Shown: in pieces, positions 6,901 through 11,885 of the stretch | How the letters are laid out: the number at the start of each line of letters is the position of its first letter | Numbering within the stretch: position 1 is the stretch's first letter | Notes under the pieces: model-generated | What the model saw: the letters and a program-made list of their open reading frames with translations, nothing else | The model's database searches: none | What the model was told of the DNA's origin: nothing | Translations under genes and position numbers: made by a program | DNA from: Zygnema cylindricum | Lineage: Eukaryota; Streptophyta; Zygnematophyceae; Zygnematales; Zygnemataceae | Reading direction: 5' to 3' | DNA length: 11,885 bases | Assembly: GCA_037447655.1 (NCBI GenBank) | Contig: JBBHKE010001908.1 | Coordinates: 1 to 11,885, forward strand

Positions 6901-9900
6901 CGAATGTAAAATGATAGGCTACTTCATCTTGCATGTCTATCGAGTTTATCTATTTGTCAAATCTCGAATAACAGTTGAATAGAACAATATCCAGATTAAT
7001 AACCACAGTCACGGAAAAGAATGTCCTCTGCAGAGTAAAAACAACAAGAGAAAATAGAGCTCCAAAGTCCAAGTAAATTCTGGACTATAGACTATGTCCA
7101 GAGTAAGTGGTAGAAGGTATATGGTAAAGAATTACCAACGATGTCTCTTTATGCCGCATCAAAAGCTGTAAAGCTGCCTCATTACTGACTGAAGGAATGA
7201 AGTCAAGCACCAGTGTTGCTGCATCATAAAGGCCCATGACTAAATGTCAAGTTTCTGGCATAAAATAAACATTAATGGTTCATACAATGCCGGAATAATA
7301 ACATGCCATTTTCGACAGTCTCGCACCTTGATACTCTGAGCTATAAAGGTATCTTGCCCCCCATGCAGAGAGGCGGAGCACAAGCGGTCCACTGATGCCC
7401 CAATGAGTGATAAGAAGAGGACCTTCCTGTGAGTTATAAAACGAGGGGACCTTTTTGTTAGTACAAAAGTAGAGACATCTCGGATCATCTCTGAAGACAC
7501 TTTCAATCACATTAATAAAAAGAACTCACAGAAGAATGAGCAAGGGAGCCATAATACCCTTTTCCTTTCCTGCCATCTTCCTCGTATTTGACCTTTCTAC
7601 CAAGCACACTGCCTACGTTTTCTACTCCATAAATACATAAAAGTTTTGGAAAATAATATAATCCTCAGTGCTACCTGTGTGAGATTTGGATCCTTCCGTA
7701 TGAACCCAGGCAATGTCAATGATGCCCGTACAGTGGAGAAACTCACCTGCAAAGGCAAGTGACATATAAAATGCAAGTTTTGAGGTGTTTCAAATACTTG
7801 CTTTCTCATTTTGTGACTCACAAGGATGTTGGTACACAGACCAGGATGATTTTACAAGCTCTCAAACGAATTTGAACGGACTCTTAGTTAGCCAAGACAA
7901 TGTAACCTCTACTGTTCAATTAGAAAGCAGAAAAATGGACGCCAGGATCATGGTGAACTAGATCTTACTGTCTCGTTGAATATCAGGAACCTCTCCTCAC
8001 AATTTTCCTGGTTATAACAACGTGCTCTCATGTAGGACTTGCAGCTGCTGAGGCATATTTTAATAGCGATATTATTATTGTTAGTAATTTTAATTCGTTA
8101 ATTTTCAGTTCGCAACAAAATGTGAAAGTGAATTCGCGACTCACCCCTGCAAGAGCGACCAAGGACGAATCGGGTACTTTGAAGGTGAAAAGGCTTGGGC
8201 GAGGTTCCACAATTGTGTGGCCGAGGCTTTGAGCCATTGCAAAACCCTAAAGCCCATGGCATTTCCCTAGTCAGAAGAACACACAGCAGAGCACAATCGG
8301 CTCCAGGAATCCTTCTTCGAAACTCCATAACTGCAGCCTGACCTTCTAAAGAGCCTAAGCTGGCAATCTTGGGCTACTTACGAGGTTTTGAAGTGAACAT
8401 GAGGCCAAAAAACCATTTTCTTTACATACTGCCTAGCTTACACGGCCGATTGCTATCAGGGTTAGTGAATTATTAGCGTTAACACCTTCTTGCAACTAGC
8501 TACACTAAAATATGATTAGCTACGTGGCTCAGTATGGGTGACTTAACTAAAAAGTATTATTGGCACTACTTTAAGGTTGATGGTCAGAAAACACTCGTTC
8601 GTGTTAGAGTGATTTACTCTATTAGCGTGAGCAGTACTGCAGGCCAGACCTCAAAAAGGTGCAGTTACCAAAGGAAGTAGGAAAAAATAAGACAGGCTTC
8701 ATACATGAAGGTCATTGCCTGTGGCCAGTAGAAGATAATGTGTGAGCATATGTTCCGGCTCGATTTCATCCTTCTTTTGCTTTCCAAAGACAACATCAAA
8801 ATGACCTCCCGAATGACCAGTCACTTTACGAACTGGAGTCCCTGTCCGAAGGCTAACTGCCATCAACAAGCAACCGAGAACAAAAATATATCGAAGGTTA
8901 CATAATCGTGACCATTTCAGTACATATTGTGTATGCGAATCCAATAGAAGTGCTGTTTTTAATTTTGATCTCGACGGAGAAGGAAAGAAATGGGAGGAGA
9001 GGTGTGTGCTCTATTCCAACAAGTCCTGACCAACCTTTTTTATTTTCTTTGCCAGTAATAGCATAGGCACTTAGACTACCACAGACCTCACTCCACAAGA
9101 ATGTTTAGGCTGGCTGAAATGGAGTGCAACAATAATAGGGGTATTACACATACACAAATACTGGCGCCAGTTGCCAGTAATGTCAGTAATCTACAGAAAA
9201 GTGTATAATTCATACACTTTTTTGCACGATAACTGCGACTACTGACCATTATTGCCAGTAATTGCATGTGTAATCACCCTATAAGATGCAAGACGATCTA
9301 CTTTACTAGAATTCCGCTAACTAATAAATAAAGGTCAATCAACAAAATAGAGTGAATGGCATAATTACATTTGACCTGGCACTGTGGAAAGAAATGGAAC
9401 TGACCTCCAACCCGTCGAGCTTCTTCAAGAAGACAGCTGATAATGGTTGATGAGGAATCAGTCACAGGAAACATGCGGCCGTCAGCCTCTGTCTGGTCTA
9501 CACATGGCAGCCATAGAGTTCTCAGAAATGCCCTGCCTGAATGAAGTTTGCCAACCGAACCATACATAATCCAATTGATACACAAGGTTTTCACCAAAAC
9601 TGCTCTAAAAAGTAAATTCTCAATTCTTCTTCAAAGCCACGCAATTAAATTATACTGCAAACCAAATTATTTCCGAGATTTCAAGAGCATCACCAAATGT
9701 CCAGCCAGGCTGAGCTAGGGTAGGCTGAGTGAATACGAAGGATAGCTGAGCAATGCACCTTAAGAGAGACTCCTCTCCGTCGAAACCAGTCTGCTGTGTC
9801 ACAGGGTCCATGCATTTGGAAGAAGGACCCACGAAGCTCCTTATGACCGCGTGGATACTGCCTCGATAAAGGCTGTCAATATATCCCCAACAAGATCCTG

Positions 9901-11608
9901 TCAAGCGGCTAGCTAGGAAACATAGCTCCGTTGCAAAAACATATTTGTAGGAAACCCTTGCAGATGATGGAGAACATTCCGTCAACTGACTATGCAACAA
10001 ATAAGATAGGAGTTTAGCAGGAGGATTGCATAGTATGCAGGAAGCAGCATAACACTGGTGTTTGGCATGCTTTACTATCGGTTTCCATGCAAAAGGTGGG
10101 GCGAAACTGAACAAAGGACAGAAGCATAAGTGGCTGAAGATATGCCCACAGACTGTTGGCTTTTAAAAGAAGTCAAGCGTGAATTAAAATTTTGATTACA
10201 GCACTGCCAACTTTGGCAATCTTTGGTTTGGTTTTGTAATGCGATTCACTCGACCTCAGATATGCATGCTGCTTCTGTGCAACTACACCGTGAATCGCTA
10301 TTTTCTTAACGCTAGCAGTAGATCACAGAGTAGCTAATTCGCAAGTTGCTGTTTTGCCTACATACAAGGGGATCCACATGTAAGCCAGTTGTCACGTTGC
10401 ACCTTCCTCCACCAGATACCTTAACCTGCATGCCACGCAATATCCGCGTTGACATGTTAGCCTTTGTTTATGTCTGTTGCCCTGCCCAGACACATTCCTC
10501 ACCAGAAAGGCAAAACTTCTCAATCAAGAGGTAACAGCAACACAGTCATTGGCGTATGAAAAAACACAAACAATTTGACTCAAGCAAGTGTTGTGAAAGT
10601 TCACGGCAAAAAACTGAGCCTTGATAACAAAATCATAACGTCAAAGGGACTGGTACCTTCGCCAGTGGTTGCCCTTTCTCCAACACAATCACCTCCATAG
10701 CTGGACAAAGCTCTTTCGCACGAATTGCCCCAAACATGCCCGCGGCACCGGCTCCAACAACCACCAGTCTTTGGGCTCCACCGCCCATGAAGGGAAACTT
10801 CAGCAGGATAAACCACAAAGGCAGAGTCAAAAAAACCGTCACATATGAAGTAACATTGAACAATTTCCTGACATATAAGGTTCAGAACCATAATAAGGTT
10901 AAAATCCACAAACAGCAAATAAACCCCACCGTAACCAGCGGAACCAATGTGTCCCGTTATAGCTTACAAAATCTATGGACTATATGAACAACCAAGAGGC
11001 GACAATACAAATCTCCAGTTTCAGGAAAGGTTATCCTCTCATACGCGTGATAAGAAGGAATAAGGAGCAATACCGACCAAAAATAAATTGTGTCACTTTG
11101 AATGCAAGCAGCATCAACTACATCAAGGGACAAACTCTTAGTTGCAAAAGGAAACCAAAAATATGCTTCAGAAAGACCGCGTCAATTCTCAACAAAAAAA
11201 AAACTCATTTGATAGGCAAGGTCTGCAGAACCATTCATAGTCATCAGCTAATAGAAGGCTATAAATGGCATTGTGATGAATCGTTCTAAAGTTTCAACAA
11301 CAAATTTCTGGCTAAGAACTTCAGAACGAGAGCATTGAGTAGCACTTGCCCACCTCATCCTGTTTCCACAACAAGCAATTATCTTGATATTCCCCACGGC
11401 CCTGTCTTCTCCCAGACTCTCCGTCTTCTCTCTCTCCACACGCCCTCAAAATGCATTTCCCCGCAAAGCACTTCCTTCTTTGACAGCGCCACCGTCTGAG
11501 CAGATGCCACGTGGCAGTGGTGGTCCATCGAAGGCTGTCAACATCCGTGGGAGCGAGGCCACTTGAAACCCGAGCAGGTTGCACAAACAGGCCATAGGCG
11601 ATGGCCAT
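3923..11608 (-). CDS. HI0933-like (BaiN-type) FAD-dependent oxidoreductase, 16 coding exons, 525 aa
   Basis: Reconstructed by hand; exons in transcript order: 11608-11354, 10797-10657, 10425-10366, 9872-9759, 9492-9405, 8856-8705, 8246-8145, 7746-7675, 7426-7327, 7218-7136, 6838-6761, 6440-6342, 5552-5502, 5176-5120, 4425-4384, 4006-3923. They sum to 1578 bases with no internal stop, and all introns are GT-AG. Visible motifs: [10 protein letters not shown] (residues 96-105, Rossmann dinucleotide site), E125 ending the second strand, SGGGRCNVT (136-144), [13 protein letters not shown] (158-170), DGRMFPV (194-200), ATG (264-266), [15 protein letters not shown] (335-342), [11 protein letters not shown] (451-461), FFAGE (480-484) and [15 protein letters not shown] (487-501). 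This order is that of the HI0933-like flavoproteins (Pfam HI0933_like); bacterial members bind FAD, and BaiN acts on bile-acid intermediates. The substrate in plants is not known to me. The length fits a family core plus an N-terminal extension. Only introns 5 and 9 are phase 1; the rest are phase 0. Family assignment is very secure; exon 1 is the least certain exon. Confidence 0.93.
4007..4383 (-). other. Intron 15 (377 bases)
   Basis: It separates exon 15 (FNFQ) from exon 16 (NAWTGG), with donor CAG|GTAAAA and acceptor CTGTTCCAG. I see no gene, repeat or structured element inside it. Confidence 0.85.
4553..4580. repeat. Exact 14-base tandem duplication (GATGATGAAACGGG x2)
   Basis: The units 4553-4566 and 4567-4580 are identical, inside intron 14. 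Perfect identity suggests a recent slippage event. Confidence 0.9.
4613..4628. repeat. Perfect 16-base palindrome (ATGCCATCGATGGCAT)
   Basis: The sequence equals its own reverse complement with no spacer and lies 33 bases from the 14-base tandem duplication in intron 14. It could be a dimer-binding site or chance. Confidence 0.85.
5177..5501 (-). other. Intron 13 (325 bases)
   Basis: Donor GAG|GTAGGA, acceptor TTTGGACAG. The only structure seen is a small AT-rich inverted repeat near 5405-5423 (CTATTATT, 3-base loop, AATAATAG). Confidence 0.85.
5553..6341 (-). other. Intron 12 (789 bases), the longest
   Basis: Donor AAG|GTCTGT, acceptor CTGTGTACAG. The exon 12 frame stays open for about 88 codons past the donor, ending near 6078, but that stretch does not resemble the family. 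An 11-base near-exact tandem pair (ATGGTATTTAT / ATGGTATTTAC) lies at 6262-6283. Nothing else is recognised. Confidence 0.85.
6441..6760 (-). other. Intron 11 (320 bases)
   Basis: The donor is CTG|GTCAGG directly after [11 protein letters not shown]; the acceptor is GTTTGCAG. Removing it restores the family spacing between YLL and DILW. It carries the 40-base tandem duplication listed separately, immediately downstream of the donor. Confidence 0.85.
6670..6750. repeat. Diverged 40-base tandem duplication
   Basis: Units at 6670-6709 and 6710-6750 share AATCACTCC, then AGGATTT, then TGAAGTATGG, then TAG in order, about three quarters identical with a one-base length difference. The pair lies just inside intron 11. 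Confidence 0.8.
7747..8144 (-). other. Intron 7 (398 bases)
   Basis: Donor GGG|GTGAGT, acceptor CCTTTGCAG directly followed by GTGAGT of exon 8. No gene or repeat seen inside; the AT-rich stretch near 8060-8105 is unremarkable. Confidence 0.85.
8247..8704 (-). other. Intron 6 (458 bases)
   Basis: Donor CAT|GTATGA, acceptor GGCTTTAG. It has several scattered ATTAGCGT-type words and a small AGAGT/ACTCT hairpin near 8607-8621, but no clear element boundary. Confidence 0.8.
8857..9404 (-). other. Intron 5 (548 bases), hosts the MITE-like element
   Basis: Donor GGAG|GTCAGT, acceptor GTTGATGGCAG; phase 1, splitting the GTT codon of residue 220. More than a quarter of its length is the foldback element. 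Outside that I see nothing recognisable. Confidence 0.85.
9135..9282. mobile_element. Foldback MITE-like element of about 148 bp with long imperfect terminal inverted repeats
   Basis: The left end ATAGGGGTATTACACAT (from 9135) pairs with the reverse complement of the right end, ATAGGGTGATTACACATGC (to 9282). The match continues inward through AATACTGGC / AATTACTGGC and the AATG.TCAGTA words to a perfect central hairpin with arms AAAAGTGTAT (9197-9206) and ATACACTTTT (9212-9221) around AATTC. The whole element can fold on itself. A TA dinucleotide directly flanks the GGG...CCC ends (9136-9137 and 9280-9281), consistent with the TA target duplication of Tc1/mariner-type non-autonomous elements. 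It does not have the CTCCCTCC ends of classic Stowaway. No coding sequence. It sits in intron 5 of the flavoprotein gene. Confidence 0.82.
9873..10365 (-). other. Intron 3 (493 bases)
   Basis: Donor CTT|GTATGT, acceptor ATATTGACAG. A long open frame on the minus strand runs through it into exon 4 in the wrong phase and is not coding. It contains CTACACCGTGAATCG (10283-10297), whose exact reverse complement is at 134-148. Confidence 0.8.
10366..10797 (-). other. FAD-binding N-terminal segment (exons 2 and 3, residues 86-152)
   Basis: Exon 2 (10797-10657) contains the GxGxxG Rossmann turn GAGAAG followed by the second strand VIVLEKG, whose Glu normally hydrogen-bonds the adenosine ribose of FAD. 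Exon 3 (10425-10366) is only 60 bases. It begins [12 protein letters not shown], the signature block of this family directly after the Rossmann motif. The junction PLAK|VKVSGGG is exactly that expected from the family. The donor AAG|GTACCA and acceptor GCATGCAG are convincing, as is the exon 3 donor CTT|GTATGT. Exon 3 was too short to appear as a clear open frame and was found by motif search on the minus strand. Confidence 0.93.
10798..11353 (-). other. Intron 1 (556 bases)
   Basis: Donor GAG|GTGGGC; acceptor CCTGCTGAAG preceded by a T-rich tract (TTTTTTTGACTCTGCC). Its limits depend on exon 1 being right. No gene or repeat recognised. Confidence 0.65.
11354..11608 (-). CDS. Exon 1 of the flavoprotein gene: start codon and probable organelle-targeting peptide (residues 1-85)
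   Basis: The ATG at 11608-11606 sits in the context AGCCATGGCC, close to a strong plant initiation context, and an in-frame TGA lies 15 bases upstream, so it is the first ATG in this frame. The first ~60 residues are hydroxylated and rich in Arg, Ala and Leu, with only two acidic residues (D22, D24) before about residue 59, and include a RRWRCQRRK cluster. That is typical of chloroplast or mitochondrial presequences. I place the donor at GATGAG|GTGGGC, which is phase 0 and joins the next exon in frame. The exon has no conserved family block, so support rests on initiation context, composition, frame and splice sites. An alternative is that translation starts at Met89 in exon 2. Confidence 0.68.
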
Positions 11609-11885
11609 GGCTGACGACAATCAAATGGTCATGTGCGGATCGGAAGCGTTACCCAGCGTATGAAGTTCAAAATCGACCCGGCAGCAAAACGACAAACGGC
11701 TTGCGGGGAGCATTTGCATTTTGGAAAGTCAAGGGAAAAAGAGTACATGTCATGCATATTTACCATAGTTCAAAAGTAGGCTTTTTTATGGTAGGCCTTT
11801 GGTAGGCGCACAAAACTTTGCACAAAACTCGCGCAACGTAGGCATACTGTATGTGTGTGCGTCGTGCACACTCCTGTACGAACGT
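11609..11885 (-). promoter_or_regulatory. Presumed promoter and 5' leader of the flavoprotein gene
   Basis: The region directly upstream of the start codon is relatively CpG-rich. Read on the minus strand it carries four GCCTAC motifs (GTAGGC on the plus strand at 11776, 11791, 11802 and 11838). A 10-base direct repeat GCACAAAACT occurs at 11808-11817 and 11820-11829. There is no canonical TATAAA; the closest is CCATAAAAAAG on the minus strand at about 11781-11791. The transcription start is not determinable. Confidence 0.5.

Larger units (their letters stand above)
6342..9872 (-). other. Middle, substrate-side segment (exons 4-12, residues 153-448)
   Basis: Exons 4 to 12 carry the region that, in bacterial HI0933-like structures, is inserted into the FAD domain and forms the substrate-side barrel and helical part. 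Visible blocks in order: [18 protein letters not shown] (exon 4), [15 protein letters not shown] (exon 5), the short second dinucleotide-domain segment LLLATGND (exon 6), [17 protein letters not shown] (exon 7), DPNLTQ (exon 8), [21 protein letters not shown] (split across two phrases: [10 protein letters not shown] and [11 protein letters not shown], exon 9), LVLDFIPSV (exon 10), [11 protein letters not shown] (exon 11) and DILWSAV (exon 12). For exon 4 I chose the acceptor at TTGACAG (first base 9872). A second in-frame CAG 15 bases downstream (first base 9857) would remove five residues (PLSRQ); the longer form matches the spacing I expect for the family. Confidence 0.9.

Noticed and set aside
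8450-8640. Possible second foldback element in intron 6 (ATTAGCGT words, AGAGT/ACTCT hairpin)
   Set aside because: The repeated words are mostly direct rather than inverted, and no matching termini or target duplication could be found.
9650-10114. 154-codon open frame on the minus strand
   Set aside because: It overlaps exon 4 in a different phase. The correct phase gives [13 protein letters not shown], a conserved family block; this frame gives nothing recognisable.
10798-10863. In-frame hydrophobic extension (about 22 residues) directly upstream of exon 2, resembling a signal anchor
   Set aside because: The frame has no ATG upstream of Met89; the apparent start at 10863 is TTG. The stretch doubles as the T-rich acceptor tract of intron 1, which explains its hydrophobic translation.
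1-11885. CRISPR arrays, tRNA or rRNA genes, riboswitches, bacterial operons
   Set aside because: No regularly spaced identical repeats, no cloverleaf with GTTCRANNC-type arm, no rRNA-like stretches and no Shine-Dalgarno-linked gene clusters were seen.

Overview
The window looks like nuclear DNA of a land plant or close streptophyte relative. The genes are split by many GT-AG introns of about 110 to 790 bases, there is no operon-like packing, a two-unit plant telomere-type motif (AAACCCT) is present, and the one identifiable protein belongs to a flavoprotein family that eukaryotes carry mainly in plants and algae. The species cannot be named from sequence alone.

The dominant feature is a complete minus-strand gene covering most of the right two thirds (start codon at 11608, stop at 3923). 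I reconstructed it by hand as 16 coding exons encoding 525 residues. Every junction is GT-AG, and the frame holds from a targeting-peptide-like first exon through a Rossmann FAD motif, the [18 protein letters not shown] and THWGISGP blocks, and a terminal [12 protein letters not shown] block. This is an HI0933-like (BaiN-type) FAD-dependent oxidoreductase, probably organelle-targeted. Thirteen of its 15 introns are phase 0.

On the left, a plus-strand gene ends at 2265. Only its last three coding exons are identifiable (1427-1509, 1626-1698, 2167-2265). They encode a charged, leucine-rich, coiled-coil-like C-terminus that I cannot assign to a family. The two genes converge on a gene-poor spacer (2266-3922) holding a short telomere-type motif, a pair of A-rich repeats 200 bases apart, a palindromic two-way poly(A) signal candidate and a long pyrimidine tract.

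The far left (1-1426) has no recognisable gene. Bases 121-1260 are about three times richer in CpG than the convergent spacer and contain GTAC-centred palindromes and a degenerate 15-base tandem repeat. The right end (11609-11885) is the presumed promoter of the flavoprotein gene, with four GCCTAC motifs.

Intronic extras include a ~148-bp foldback MITE-like element flanked by TA (intron 5), a 40-base tandem duplication (intron 11), a 14-base tandem duplication and a 16-base palindrome (intron 14). I see no rRNA, tRNA, CRISPR array, integrase or prokaryote-type system. The unusual material is in small repeats, splice-site structure and the unassigned coiled-coil gene, not in a new multi-gene system.
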